Assembly: GCF_024585165.1 (NCBI RefSeq)
Contig: NZ_CP029008.1
Coordinates: 3,906,001-3,970,000, forward strand
Direction: 5' to 3'
DNA from: Bradyrhizobium sp. WBOS07
GTDB taxonomy: Bacteria > Pseudomonadota > Alphaproteobacteria > Rhizobiales > Xanthobacteraceae
DNA length: 64,000 nt
Shown here: positions 16,586-25,631 of the stretch, one piece after another
Layout of the letters: every line of letters starts with the position of its first letter
How positions within the stretch are numbered: the first letter of the stretch is position 1
Position numbers and translations under genes: made by a program
The notes under the pieces: model-generated
Seen by the model: the letters and a program-made list of their open reading frames with translations, nothing else
Told to the model about the DNA's origin: nothing
Databases searched by the model: none

Positions 16586-17489
16586 AGCCATCGTCCTCTC
16601 GGTGCTCGCTGCATCGACGCCGCTCCTGATCGCCGCGACCGGAGAGCTCGTGACCGAGCGCTCCGGCGTGCTCAATCTCGGCGTCGAGGGCATGATGATC
16701 GTCGGCGCGGCCTGCGGCTTTGCCGGTGCTTGGCTCACCGGATCGATCTTCATGGGCGCATTGTTCGGCATCCTCGCGGGCACGATGATGTCGCTGATCT
16801 TCGCATTGATGGCGCTCGGGCTCGCCGTCAACCAGGTCGCGACGGGGCTTGCGCTGACCATCCTCGGCGTCGGGCTGTCCGGACTGGTCGGTGCCGGCTT
16901 CGTCGGCGAGCGCATCACACCGGCAGTTCATCTCTCGATTCCGGGCCTCACCGATATCCCGCTGGTCGGTCGCGTGCTGTTCGGGGAGAACGCTTTCGTC
17001 TACGTCTCCATTGCGCTTGTCGTCGCCGTCTGGTGGTTTCTGTACCGCACGCGCGCGGGACTGATCCTGCGCGCCTGCGGCGACAATCACGTCTCCGCAC
17101 ATGCGCTGGGTTATCCCGTGTTGCGCATCCGCACCTTCGCCGTGATGTTCGGTGGCGCATGCGCCGGGCTTGCCGGCGCCTATCTGCCGCTCGCCTATAC
17201 GCCGTTCTTCATTCCCGGCATGACCGCGGGCCGCGGCTGGATCGCGCTGGCGCTGGTGGTGTTCTCGTCCTGGCGGCCGGGCCGGCTCGTCGTCGGCGCC
17301 TATCTCTTCGGCGCCGTCACGATCCTTCAGCTGCATGCGCAAGGCTGGGGCGTCGGCATTCCCTCGCAATTCATGTCGGCGCTGCCTTATCTTGCGACAA
17401 TCGTCGTTCTGGTTCTGCTCTCCCGCGCGCGCAGCGGCGGCTCGACCGCACCGGCCGCGCTCGGGACCGTGTTCGTCCCTGACCGCTGA
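16572..17489 (+). CDS. ABC importer permease 2, BMP-type purine/nucleoside system
   Basis: Second permease (YufQ-like). It has 305 residues and starts at GTG 16572. The hallmark GELVTERSGVLNLGVEGMM lies near residues 22-40, and NQVATGLALTILGVGLSGL near 88. About eight to nine transmembrane segments are seen. It ends in a short Ala/Pro-rich tail. It forms the heterodimeric membrane part with permease 1. Confidence 0.9.
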   Translation: MELVEAIVLSVLAASTPLLIAATGELVTERSGVLNLGVEGMMIVGAACGFAGAWLTGSIFMGALFGILAGTMMSLIFALMALGLAVNQVATGLALTILGVGLSGLVGAGFVGERITPAVHLSIPGLTDIPLVGRVLFGENAFVYVSIALVVAVWWFLYRTRAGLILRACGDNHVSAHALGYPVLRIRTFAVMFGGACAGLAGAYLPLAYTPFFIPGMTAGRGWIALALVVFSSWRPGRLVVGAYLFGAVTILQLHAQGWGVGIPSQFMSALPYLATIVVLVLLSRARSGGSTAPAALGTVFVPDR

Positions 17490-17566
17490 GTTTCATTTCC
17501 GCGACGGGCGCGATGGGGCGCGCAGGTTGCGGATCGTGGCTTTCCCCTGATGTTTGGAGATCGATG

Positions 17567-18643
17567 ATGAGGAAATCACTTCTTGCGCTGGCCGCCACAC
17601 TGTTGCTCGCCGGGAGCATTGGTGCAGCCTCCGCCGCCGACAAGCTGAAGGTCGGCTTCATCTATCTGGGCCCGATCGGAGACTTGGGATGGACCTATCA
17701 GCACGATCTGGGGCGCCAGGCTCTGGTGAAGGAATTGGGCGACAAGATCGAGACCACCTATCTCGAGAACGTGCCCGAAGGCCCCGACGCCGAGCGCTCC
17801 ATCGAGCAGCTCGTCCGCGCCGGCAATAAGCTGATCTTCACGACATCGTTCGGCTACATGGATCCGACGCTGAAGGTCGCCAAGAAATATCCGAACGTAC
17901 ATTTCGAGCACGCCACCGGATACAAGCGCAACCCGAACATGTCGACCTATTCGGCCAGATGGTATCAGGGCCGCTACATTCAGGGCTTGATCGCGGCCAA
18001 GATGTCGAAGTCGGGCGTGCTCGGCTATATCGGCTCGTTCCCGATTCCGGAGGTCGTCTCCGGCATCAACGCGACGATGCTGGCGGCGCAGACGATCAAC
18101 CCGAACATCAAGGTCAAGATCATCTGGGCCAACACCTGGTTCGATCCGGGCAAGGAAGCCGATGCCGCCAAGGCTTTGATCGACCAGGGCGCCGACGTCA
18201 TCATGCAGCACACGGATTCGCCCGCGGCGATGCAGATCGCCAGCGAACGCGGCAAGCTCGCCTTCGGCCAGGACTCCGAGATGATCAAATTCGGACCGAA
18301 GACCCAGCTGACCTCGATCCTCGACACCTGGGGCCCCTATTACATCGAGCGCGTCAAGGCCGAGCTCGCCGGCACCTGGAAGTCCGGAGACACCTGGGGC
18401 GGCCTCGACAGCCATATGTTCACGATGGCGCCCTACACCAACATGCCCGACGAGGTGAAGAAAATGGCGGAGGATGCCCAGGCCGCGATCACCTCAGGCA
18501 AGCTGCATCCGTTCAAATGCCCGATTGTTGGGCAGGACGGCAAGCCGGTGGAGTGCAAGGGCGGCGATCACCTCGATGACAGCCAGATCCTCGGCATGAA
18601 TTTCTACGTCAAGGGCATCGACGACAAGCTGCCGGGCAAGTAG
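17567..18643 (+). CDS. BMP-family periplasmic substrate-binding protein
   Basis: Periplasmic binding protein of the basic membrane protein (BmpA/PnrA) family, which captures nucleosides or purines for the importer encoded just upstream. It has 358 residues. The signal peptide is MRKSLLALAATLLLAGS to ASAA (about 23). The mature start KLKVGFIYLGPIGDLGWTY and the segments KLIFTTSFGYMDPTLKVAKK and VLGYIGSFPIPEV are typical. Two adjacent ATGs (17564, 17567) follow TTTGGAGA; the second has the better spacing. There is no lipobox Cys, so it is soluble rather than a lipoprotein. Confidence 0.92.
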   Translation: MRKSLLALAATLLLAGSIGAASAADKLKVGFIYLGPIGDLGWTYQHDLGRQALVKELGDKIETTYLENVPEGPDAERSIEQLVRAGNKLIFTTSFGYMDPTLKVAKKYPNVHFEHATGYKRNPNMSTYSARWYQGRYIQGLIAAKMSKSGVLGYIGSFPIPEVVSGINATMLAAQTINPNIKVKIIWANTWFDPGKEADAAKALIDQGADVIMQHTDSPAAMQIASERGKLAFGQDSEMIKFGPKTQLTSILDTWGPYYIERVKAELAGTWKSGDTWGGLDSHMFTMAPYTNMPDEVKKMAEDAQAAITSGKLHPFKCPIVGQDGKPVECKGGDHLDDSQILGMNFYVKGIDDKLPGK

Positions 18644-18672
18644 CACGCTTCTTGCTTTGCTCAAATCACCTG

Positions 18673-18687
18673 CTCCTCCCGGAGGAG
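18673..18687. terminator. Small hairpin between convergent genes
   Basis: CTCCTC and GAGGAG around CCG, 30 bp after the binding-protein stop, in the gap before the convergent deaminase gene. The surrounding GGAGG-rich sequence looks like a remnant of a palindromic intergenic repeat. Confidence 0.4.
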
Positions 18688-18750
18688 GTTCGGAGGGGGT
18701 GGCCAGAAGCACCCGGCACTTGTGGTCGCCCCCTCTTTCAATTTCTGCCC

Positions 18751-20097
18751 CTATCCCACCTGCATGGCCCGCGCCGCGGAACTGTGGCGACGGACGAGAT
18801 CGGCGACATCCAGACCCGGAATCGCACCGTCGATCACGACCCATTGTCCAGCTACCATCACGCGGTCGGCCCGATGCGCCCCGCACAGCACCAGCGCGGC
18901 CAGGGGATCGCCGTGGCCGGAGAAGCGCAGCTCGTCCAGCTTGAACAGCGCGAGATCGGCCGCCTTCCCGACGGCGATCTCGCCGAGTTCCGGCCGGCCG
19001 ACGCAGGCCGCCGAGCCCTTGGTGGCCCAGCGCAACGCATCCTTGTGGCTGACTTTCGTGACGCCATAGCGGGCCCGTTGCAGCAGGAATGCGGCCCGTA
19101 CCTCCTGCATCAGGTTCGATCCGTCGTTCGAGGCCGAGCCATCCACGCCGAGCCCAATCCCGACGCCGGCCTCCTCCATCTCGCAGACCGGACAGCAGCC
19201 CGACGCCAGCAACTGGTTGCTGCACGCGCAATGGCTGATGGTCGTCCTGGCCTTGCCGAGCCGCTTGATCTCGTCGGCGTTGAAGAAAATGCCGTGAGCG
19301 AGCCAGGTTCGCGCATTCAGCCAGCCGCATTGTTCGAGATAATCGAGCGGGCGGCAGCCATACATCTGCTCGCAGAACTTGTTCTCATCCTCGGTCTCGG
19401 CGAGATGGGTGTGCAGCCGCACATCGAGCTTGTCGGCGAGATCGGCGGTTGCGCGCATCAGGGACGTCGTCACCGAGAACGGCGAGCACGGCGCCAGCGC
19501 GATCTGCACCATCGCGTCCGGACCACGCTGGTGATGTACGGCGACCACGCGCGCGCTGTCGGCGAGGATCGTGTCTTCGTCCTGCACCACGCTGTCGGGC
19601 GGCAAGCCGCCGTCGCGCTGTGACAGGTTCATCGAGCCGCGCGTCAGCAGCACGCGGACGCCGAGCCGCTTTGCGACGCCGACCTCGATGTCGATGGCGC
19701 CTTCGAGTCCTGTCGGGAAAACGTAATGATGATCGGTCGTGGTGGTGCAGCCCGACAGCAGCAGCTCGGACATCGCCACGGAGACGCCGAGCTCGAGTGC
19801 CTCAGGCGTCAGCCTCGCCCACACCGGGTAGAGTGCCTGGAGCCAGGGAAACAGCTCGCGGTCCATCGCCGCCGGCAGCGCCCGCGTCAGCGTCTGGTAG
19901 AAGTGATGATGGGTGTTGATCAGGCCCGGCAGCACGACGTGCTCGCTTGCATCGAACACCGCGACATCGGCGGTCGCAGGCGTGCCGCCGGCCGGCACCA
20001 GCTCGACGATCCGGCCGCCCGTCACCACAATCCCGCGCTCGGCACCGTCGGCGAGGATCGCCAGGGGATCCCTGATCCAGATCGGCCTTGTGCTCAT
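18751..20097 (-). CDS. 8-oxoguanine / guanine deaminase-like amidohydrolase
   Basis: Zinc amidohydrolase that deaminates an oxidised or normal purine base, feeding the xanthine dehydrogenase encoded divergently. It has 448 residues from the ATG at 20097 (MSTRPIWIRDPLAILADG). Metal-site segments are INTHHHFYQTLTRA (about residues 61-74), RLHTHLAETEDEN, WLAHGIFF and GVDGSASNDGSN; these follow the 8-oxoguanine deaminase / TrzA-AtzA-like pattern. S-adenosylhomocysteine deaminase-like activity is the main alternative. The gene is convergent with the importer operon and divergent from the dehydrogenase genes. Confidence 0.85.
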   Translation of the reverse strand: MSTRPIWIRDPLAILADGAERGIVVTGGRIVELVPAGGTPATADVAVFDASEHVVLPGLINTHHHFYQTLTRALPAAMDRELFPWLQALYPVWARLTPEALELGVSVAMSELLLSGCTTTTDHHYVFPTGLEGAIDIEVGVAKRLGVRVLLTRGSMNLSQRDGGLPPDSVVQDEDTILADSARVVAVHHQRGPDAMVQIALAPCSPFSVTTSLMRATADLADKLDVRLHTHLAETEDENKFCEQMYGCRPLDYLEQCGWLNARTWLAHGIFFNADEIKRLGKARTTISHCACSNQLLASGCCPVCEMEEAGVGIGLGVDGSASNDGSNLMQEVRAAFLLQRARYGVTKVSHKDALRWATKGSAACVGRPELGEIAVGKAADLALFKLDELRFSGHGDPLAALVLCGAHRADRVMVAGQWVVIDGAIPGLDVADLVRRHSSAARAMQVG

Positions 20098-20167
20098 GAT
20101 CCCGCTTCTCCTCACATTCGTTGACGACAGGACCGCAAGGCGGAGGCGGGTCCGATCGCCAACTTGC

Positions 20168-20201
20168 TGCGACTTGTCGTTGCGACTTCTTGTTGCGACT
20201 T
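20168..20201. promoter_or_regulatory. Three TGCGACTT direct repeats with 13-bp period
   Basis: TGCGACTT occurs at 20168, 20181 and 20194, spaced exactly 13 bp, in the 164-bp promoter region between the divergent deaminase and xanthine dehydrogenase genes. It could be a regulator-binding array controlling purine catabolism. The regulator is not identified in the window. Confidence 0.45.
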
Positions 20202-20261
20202 GGCTCCGGTCTTGCAAGACTTTCTGTCGGACGATTCACCGACGCGAGCGTGGGCGCAGCC

Positions 20262-21086
20262 ATGGACTTGAATACCATCACAGCGGTCGCCCATCCGCAA
20301 ACGCGCGCACAGCTGCCGGTTTGGACGGCGGGAGATGCTTGGCTGGCAGGCGGCACCTGGTTGTTCTCGGAGCCGCAGACTCATCTGACACGGTTGATCG
20401 ATCTCACCGATCTGAAATGGCCGGCGCTGTCGGTCACCGAGACCCATCTCAGCATCGCCGCGACCTGCACCATCGCACAGCTCGATGGTTTCGTCTGCCC
20501 GCCTGATTGGCGCGCAGCGCCGCTGATCGGCCAATGCTGCCGGGCCTTTCTGGCCTCGTTCAAGATCTGGAAGACCGCGACCATCGGCGGCAATCTCTGC
20601 ATGTCGCTGCCGGCAGGGCCCATGATCTCGCTCGCTTCCGCGCTCGACGGCGTCTGCACCGTCTGGAAGGCCGGTGGCGGCGAGCAGAAGATTCCGGTCA
20701 TCGACTTCATCACCGGCAACCAGCGCAATCGCCTGACGCCGGGTGACCTGCTTCGCCAGATCGATATTCCGATTGCCGCGTTGAAGCGCCGCACGGCGTT
20801 TCGCCAGATCTCGCTGGCACCGGTCGGCCGCTCCGCGGCGCTCCTCATCGGCAGCCTCGATGCCGATGGCACGTTGACGCTCACGGTTACCGCATCGACG
20901 GTACGGCCGATCCGGCTGTCCTTTCGCGGCGTCCCGGACGCGAGTGCATTGCACGCGGCGATCGCGCAGCAGATCACGGACGATCTGTACCACAACGACA
21001 TCCACGGCCAGCCGCTCTGGCGCAAGCACATGACATTGCGGCTCGCCGAGGAGATTCGCCGCGAGCTCCTGGGAGCGACGCCGTGA
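20262..21086 (+). CDS. Xanthine dehydrogenase, FAD-binding subunit
   Basis: FAD subunit of a molybdenum hydroxylase that oxidises hypoxanthine/xanthine to urate. It has 274 residues from the ATG at 20262 (MDLNTITAVAHPQTRAQ). The FAD-binding segments AWLAGGTWLFSEPQ (about 28-41) and TATIGGNLCMSLPAGPM (about 106-122) are clear; the second is the TxGGN motif. CO dehydrogenase flavoprotein C-terminal domain features follow. It overlaps the next gene by 4 bp (GTGA), so the two are translationally coupled. Confidence 0.87.
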   Translation: MDLNTITAVAHPQTRAQLPVWTAGDAWLAGGTWLFSEPQTHLTRLIDLTDLKWPALSVTETHLSIAATCTIAQLDGFVCPPDWRAAPLIGQCCRAFLASFKIWKTATIGGNLCMSLPAGPMISLASALDGVCTVWKAGGGEQKIPVIDFITGNQRNRLTPGDLLRQIDIPIAALKRRTAFRQISLAPVGRSAALLIGSLDADGTLTLTVTASTVRPIRLSFRGVPDASALHAAIAQQITDDLYHNDIHGQPLWRKHMTLRLAEEIRRELLGATP

Positions 21087-23809
21087 GTTTCGAGATCAAC
21101 GGCAGGAGTTTCTCGCAGGAGCCGCGCGCCGGCCAATGCCTGCGCACCTTCCTGCGCGAGCTCGGCCATTTCGGCGTGAAGAAAGGCTGCGATGCCGGCG
21201 ATTGCGGCGCCTGCACCGTGCTGCTCGACGGCGAGCCGGTGCATAGCTGCCTGATCCCGGCTTTCCGCGCCGAGGGACGCCCCGTGACCACGATCGAAGG
21301 TCTTGGCGGAGACCACGGCACGCATCCGATGCAGCAGGCTTTCCTCGACGCGCAAGGCTTTCAATGCGGCTTCTGCACCGCCGGCATGATCCTCACCTGC
21401 GCCTCGCTGAACCAGGCCCAGCGCACCGATCTCGGCACGGCGCTGAAGGGCAATATCTGCCGTTGCACCGGCTACCGCTCGATCGAGGATGCGTTGCTCG
21501 GCAAGACCAACGTCGAGACAGGTGTCGAGGCCGGCGCCGCCTTCGGCCGCAGCCTGCCTGCGCCCGCCGGCCCCGACATCGTGCGTGGCACCGTGCGCTA
21601 CACCTTCGACACCACAATCGACGGCCTGCTCCATGTCAAGCTGGCGCGTTCGCCTCACGCCCACGCCAGGATCGTCGCGATCGACAAGTCGGACGCGCTG
21701 AAGATTCCCGGCGTGCACGCGGTGCTGACGCACGAGGATGCGCCTTCGGTCCTGATCTCGACTGCGCGGCATGAGATGGACTGGATGGATCCGGAGGACA
21801 CCCGCATTCTCGACGACGTCGTCCGCTTCATCGGACAGCGGGTTGCTGCAATCGTCGCCGACAGCGAGGCCGCCGCCGAGGAGGCGTGCCGCCGGCTTAA
21901 GGTCGATTACGAGATTCTGCCGGCGTTGATCGATCCCGAGCAGGCGATGGCGCCGGGCGCGCCCGTCCTTCATCCCGATCGAACCACCGCGAACCGCATC
22001 GCCGATCCCCAGCGCAACCTCGCGGCGGAGACGCATGGCGAATTCGGCAACGTCGCCTCGGCGCTCGCCGCCTCCGCCGTGACTTACGAGGGCACTTTCC
22101 ATAGTCATCGCGTGCAGCATGCGGCGCTGGAGACCCATGGCGGCCTCGCCTGGCTCGATGAGTCCGGCGTGCTCAATGTCCGCAGCTCGACCCAGGTGCC
22201 GTTCCTGACCCGCCGCGCGCTGTCGAACATTTTCCGGCTTCCCATGGACAAGATTCGCGTGTTCTGCGAACGCGTCGGCGGCGGCTTTGGCGGCAAGCAG
22301 GAGATGTTCGTCGAGGACATCCTGGCGCTCGCTGCGTTGAAGACTGGCCGCCCTGTGAAGCTGGAGTTCACCCGCGAGGAGCAGTTCATCGCGACCTCGA
22401 CGCGGCACCCGATGCGGATCCATATCAAGGCCGGCGCCGACGCCGGCGGCAAGCTCACCGCGCTCCAGCTCGATCTGCTCTCCAACACCGGCGCTTACGG
22501 CAATCACGCCGGGCCCGTGATGTTCCACGCCCTGGCGGAATCCATTGCCGTGTACAACTGCCCGAACAAGCGGGTCGATGGCTTTGCGGTTTATACCAAT
22601 ACGGTGCCGGCGGGGGCGTTTCGCGGTTACGGCCTGCCACAGGCGCTCATCGCCGTGGAAGCCGCAATCGACGAGCTGGCGAAGCAACTCGGCATCGGCG
22701 GCTACGAGATGCGCCGGCGCAACATCATCAGGCCCGGCGATCCCATGCTGTCGCCACCGCCGTCCGAGTATCACGACGTCGTCTACGGCTCCTACGGGCT
22801 CGACCAGTGTCTCGACCTGGTCGAGCGCGCCATGCAGGCCGATGGATCCCAGCCGGACCTGTCGCCGGAATGGCTGATCGGCGACGGCGTCGCGCTGACC
22901 ATGATCCACACGGTGCCGCCGGCCGGACATATCGCCGACGCCATGATGGTGCTCAACGAGCACGGCGGCTTCGAGCTCAGCGTCGGCACCGCCGAGTTCG
23001 GCAACGGCACCAGCACCGTGCACCGGCAGATCGCGGCGACCACACTTGCGACCACCGTCGACAGGATCCACCTGCGCCAGTCCGACACCGCCCATGGCGG
23101 CCATGACACCGGCGCCTATGGCAGTGCGGGCACCTTCGTCGCCGGCAAGGCGACCCATGCGGCTTCGATGCAGCTCGCGACCGAGCTGAAGGCGGCCGCC
23201 GCCGGCGCGTGGCTGTGCGACGTCGAGACCTGTGTGCTCGAGGACAATGCGGTCGCCTGCGGCGTTCGGCGCATGTCCTTTGTGGAGCTGGCAAAGCTCG
23301 GCGGCGAACGCGGGCGACCATTCACAGGCAGCGGCAATTCCGGCGGCACGCCGCGCTCGGTCGGCTTCAACGTGCAGGGCTTTCGCATCGCCGTGAACCG
23401 GGGCACCGGCGAGCTCAGGATTCTCAAAAGCGTGCACGCCGCCGACGCAGGCGTCATTGCCAATCCCATGCAGTGCCGCGGTCAGGTCGAAGGCGGCGTC
23501 GCTCAAGCGCTCGGCGCCGCGCTCTACGAGGAGATGGTGATCGATGCCGAGGGGCGCGTCATCAACCCGAAATTCCGCGACTACCACCTGCCCTCATTCG
23601 CCGACGTGCCCCGCACCGAGGTGTTCTTCGCCGAGACGTCCGACAGCATCGGTCCGTTGGGCGCGAAGTCGATGAGCGAGAGCCCGTACAATCCGGTCGC
23701 TGCCGCGCTCGGCAATGCCATTGCCGATGCCACCGGCATCCGCTTCACCGCACCGCCGTTCAAGCCGGACCGGCTGTTTCCGGCGCTGCTCGACAAGTTC
23801 GGCGGCTAG
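21083..23809 (+). CDS. Xanthine dehydrogenase, fused 2Fe-2S and molybdopterin subunit
   Basis: Catalytic subunit of the xanthine dehydrogenase with two parts usually on separate chains. It has 908 residues and starts at GTG 21083. Residues 1-150 form the 2Fe-2S domain: KKGCDAGDCGACTVLL (first cluster ligands), then QCGFCTAGMILTC and CRCTGYRSIEDAL (second cluster). From about 165 on comes the molybdopterin part, with VGGGFGGKQEMF, AYGNHAGPV, GAFRGYG and the active-site Glu segment GAKSMSESPYNPVA near 870. Its 3' end overlaps by 4 bp the end of the convergent uric-acid-pathway gene. Confidence 0.9.
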   Translation: MSFEINGRSFSQEPRAGQCLRTFLRELGHFGVKKGCDAGDCGACTVLLDGEPVHSCLIPAFRAEGRPVTTIEGLGGDHGTHPMQQAFLDAQGFQCGFCTAGMILTCASLNQAQRTDLGTALKGNICRCTGYRSIEDALLGKTNVETGVEAGAAFGRSLPAPAGPDIVRGTVRYTFDTTIDGLLHVKLARSPHAHARIVAIDKSDALKIPGVHAVLTHEDAPSVLISTARHEMDWMDPEDTRILDDVVRFIGQRVAAIVADSEAAAEEACRRLKVDYEILPALIDPEQAMAPGAPVLHPDRTTANRIADPQRNLAAETHGEFGNVASALAASAVTYEGTFHSHRVQHAALETHGGLAWLDESGVLNVRSSTQVPFLTRRALSNIFRLPMDKIRVFCERVGGGFGGKQEMFVEDILALAALKTGRPVKLEFTREEQFIATSTRHPMRIHIKAGADAGGKLTALQLDLLSNTGAYGNHAGPVMFHALAESIAVYNCPNKRVDGFAVYTNTVPAGAFRGYGLPQALIAVEAAIDELAKQLGIGGYEMRRRNIIRPGDPMLSPPPSEYHDVVYGSYGLDQCLDLVERAMQADGSQPDLSPEWLIGDGVALTMIHTVPPAGHIADAMMVLNEHGGFELSVGTAEFGNGTSTVHRQIAATTLATTVDRIHLRQSDTAHGGHDTGAYGSAGTFVAGKATHAASMQLATELKAAAAGAWLCDVETCVLEDNAVACGVRRMSFVELAKLGGERGRPFTGSGNSGGTPRSVGFNVQGFRIAVNRGTGELRILKSVHAADAGVIANPMQCRGQVEGGVAQALGAALYEEMVIDAEGRVINPKFRDYHLPSFADVPRTEVFFAETSDSIGPLGAKSMSESPYNPVAAALGNAIADATGIRFTAPPFKPDRLFPALLDKFGG

Positions 23810-24693
23810 CTGCCGCGATAGGTCGAATAGCTCCACGGCGTGACCAGCAGCGGCACGTGATAGTGGCCTTCCGGCTCGCTGATCGCGAAGCGCAGCGGGA
23901 TTTCGTCGAGGAAGGGCGGATCGGTGAGCTGCACATTGCGCTCGGCGTAGTATCCGGCAATGCTGAATCTGAGCTCGTAACGGCCGATCGGCAGCGGCCG
24001 GCCACCGATCAGCGGCTGATCGGTGCGGCCGTCCGCATTGGTGACCGCGCGCGCGATGACGCGGTTCTCGCCGAGCGCGGAAAGTTCGACAAGCTCCACC
24101 GGGATGCCCGCCGCAGGCCTGCCGACATGATTGTCCAGCACATGGGTCGACAAGCGGCCATGCACCTTCAACGCGTCGTCGGCAATGACGAGCTGATCGA
24201 GCCGCAGCGCGGAGATGCGGCCGATCTCCTCGATCGCACGCCGCGTCTCGGTCTTGGCGATATTGCGCAACCGGACCTCGAAATCGCGCAGTACGGAATC
24301 CCGGGTGTGCCGGCGCACGCAGACGATATAGGGAAAGCCGAACTTGGCGCGATAGGCATTGTTGACGCGCTCGAAGGCGGCGTATTCGGCATCCGACAGC
24401 CGATCGAGGCCGGCGCTGCTCTGCTCATGGGTCGAGTCCGCCGTGAGGCCTTCCGCGCGCCGGGTCTTGCTGGCGAGATCGGGATGCGCCCGGATCAGCG
24501 CGAGCTGCACATCGGGGTCGGCGCTTTGGATCGCCGCCATCAGTGCCGTGTGCAGCTGGTTGATGCCGGCGAACGGCCGCTTGTCGGCCAGCTGCTCGGC
24601 GATCCACGGCGAATATTCGACGACGTTGGCAAGCGCCGCCACGAAATCAGGCTTTGCAGCGGCATTGAGATCGGACAGGGAAAGCTGCGACAT
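23806..24693 (-). CDS. uraD: Fused OHCU decarboxylase (UraD) and 5-hydroxyisourate hydrolase (UraH)
   Basis: Bifunctional enzyme for the two steps after urate oxidation: 5-hydroxyisourate to OHCU, then OHCU to S-allantoin. It has 295 residues from the ATG at 24693; open frame upstream of it is a shadow of the next gene. Residues 1-165 are the OHCU decarboxylase domain (FVAALANVVEYSPWIAEQ, LIRAHPDLASK). Residues about 180-295 are transthyretin-like HIU hydrolase (GRLSTHVLDNHVGRPAAGI and the C-terminal YRGS signature). Domain order is the reverse of reaction order. There is no peroxisomal or export signal; it acts in the cytosol. Confidence 0.92.
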   Translation of the reverse strand: MSQLSLSDLNAAAKPDFVAALANVVEYSPWIAEQLADKRPFAGINQLHTALMAAIQSADPDVQLALIRAHPDLASKTRRAEGLTADSTHEQSSAGLDRLSDAEYAAFERVNNAYRAKFGFPYIVCVRRHTRDSVLRDFEVRLRNIAKTETRRAIEEIGRISALRLDQLVIADDALKVHGRLSTHVLDNHVGRPAAGIPVELVELSALGENRVIARAVTNADGRTDQPLIGGRPLPIGRYELRFSIAGYYAERNVQLTDPPFLDEIPLRFAISEPEGHYHVPLLVTPWSYSTYRGS

Positions 24694-24695
24694 CG

Positions 24696-25631
24696 TCAAC
24701 CGATCTCGAATGCGTCGGCGGCAAGATGCGCGTGCCTGGCGTGCCAGTGCTGCGCGATCTGCAACCGCGTCGGTACCCAGAGACGCTCGTGCCTGCCGAT
24801 ATAGTCGAGGAAGCGGATCAGGCCCGCAGCGCGGCCGGGCCGGCCGGCGAGGCGGCAATGCAGGCCGACCGACATCATCTTGGGCGCGGTCTCGCCTTCG
24901 GCATAGAGCACGTCGAAGGCATCCTTGAGGTAAGTGAAGAACTGCTCGCCTTCTGCAAACCCCTGCGGGTTGATGAAGCGCATGTCGTTGGCATCCAGCG
25001 CATAGGGAATGACGAGCTGCTTGCCGTTCGCGCCCTTGATCCAATAGGGCAGATCGTCGGCATAGGAATCGCAGAGATAGAGAAAGCCGCCCTCCTCCAT
25101 CAGCAGACGGTTGGTGTTGATCGAGGAACGTCCGGTGTACCAGCCGAGCGGCCGCGCGCCGGTGGCTTCGGTATGGACGCGGATCGCCTCCGCGATCTCG
25201 GCGCGCTCCTGCGCCTCGGTCATGTCCTTGTGCTCGATCCATTTCAGGCTATGACTGGCGATATCCCAGCCCGCCTCGTTCATCGCCGCAACGATCTCGG
25301 GGTTGCGCTTGAGCGCGGTGGCGACGCCGAACACCGTGGTCGGCCAGCTGCGTTCGCCGAACATCCGCCACAGCCGCCAGAACCCGGCGCGCGAGCCGTA
25401 TTCGAACATCGATTCGATATTGGCGTGGCGCTGGCCGGGCCACGGCTGCGCGCCGAGCACGTCGGACAGGAACGCTTCCGAGGCGCGGTCGCCGTGCAGG
25501 ATGTTGTTCTCGCCGCCTTCCTCGAAATTGACGACGAACTGCACCGCGATGCGGGCATCGCCGGGCCATTGCGGGTGCGGCGGGTTGCGGCCGTAACCGC
25601 GGAGATCGCGCGGGTAGCTGTTATCGGTCAC
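24696..25631 (-). CDS. puuE: Allantoinase, PuuE type
   Basis: Metal-independent-type allantoinase of the polysaccharide-deacetylase fold, opening allantoin to allantoate. It has 311 residues and starts at GTG 25631. The PuuE hallmarks YGRNPPHPQWPGDARIAV (13-30) and VNFEEGGENNILHGD (34-48) are present, followed by GWDIASHSLKWIEH and GWYTGRSSINTNRLL. It starts directly after the TGA of the upstream gene (no gap) and ends 2 bp before the UraD-UraH start, giving a tight three-gene operon on the minus strand. Confidence 0.92.
   Translation of the reverse strand: MTDNSYPRDLRGYGRNPPHPQWPGDARIAVQFVVNFEEGGENNILHGDRASEAFLSDVLGAQPWPGQRHANIESMFEYGSRAGFWRLWRMFGERSWPTTVFGVATALKRNPEIVAAMNEAGWDIASHSLKWIEHKDMTEAQERAEIAEAIRVHTEATGARPLGWYTGRSSINTNRLLMEEGGFLYLCDSYADDLPYWIKGANGKQLVIPYALDANDMRFINPQGFAEGEQFFTYLKDAFDVLYAEGETAPKMMSVGLHCRLAGRPGRAAGLIRFLDYIGRHERLWVPTRLQIAQHWHARHAHLAADAFEIG

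Noticed and set aside
20168..20201. A CRISPR array or plasmid-type iterons
   Set aside because: There are only three 8-bp repeats with 5-bp gaps, with no spacers, leader or replication gene; the other direct repeats in the window are likewise too short or too few.
20381..23587. A 1068-codon open frame on the minus strand opposite xanthine dehydrogenase
   Set aside because: It is a third-position shadow of a strongly supported gene in GC-rich DNA: its product is rich in Arg, Gly, His and Asp without domains, and the plus-strand product has intact iron-sulphur and molybdopterin motifs.
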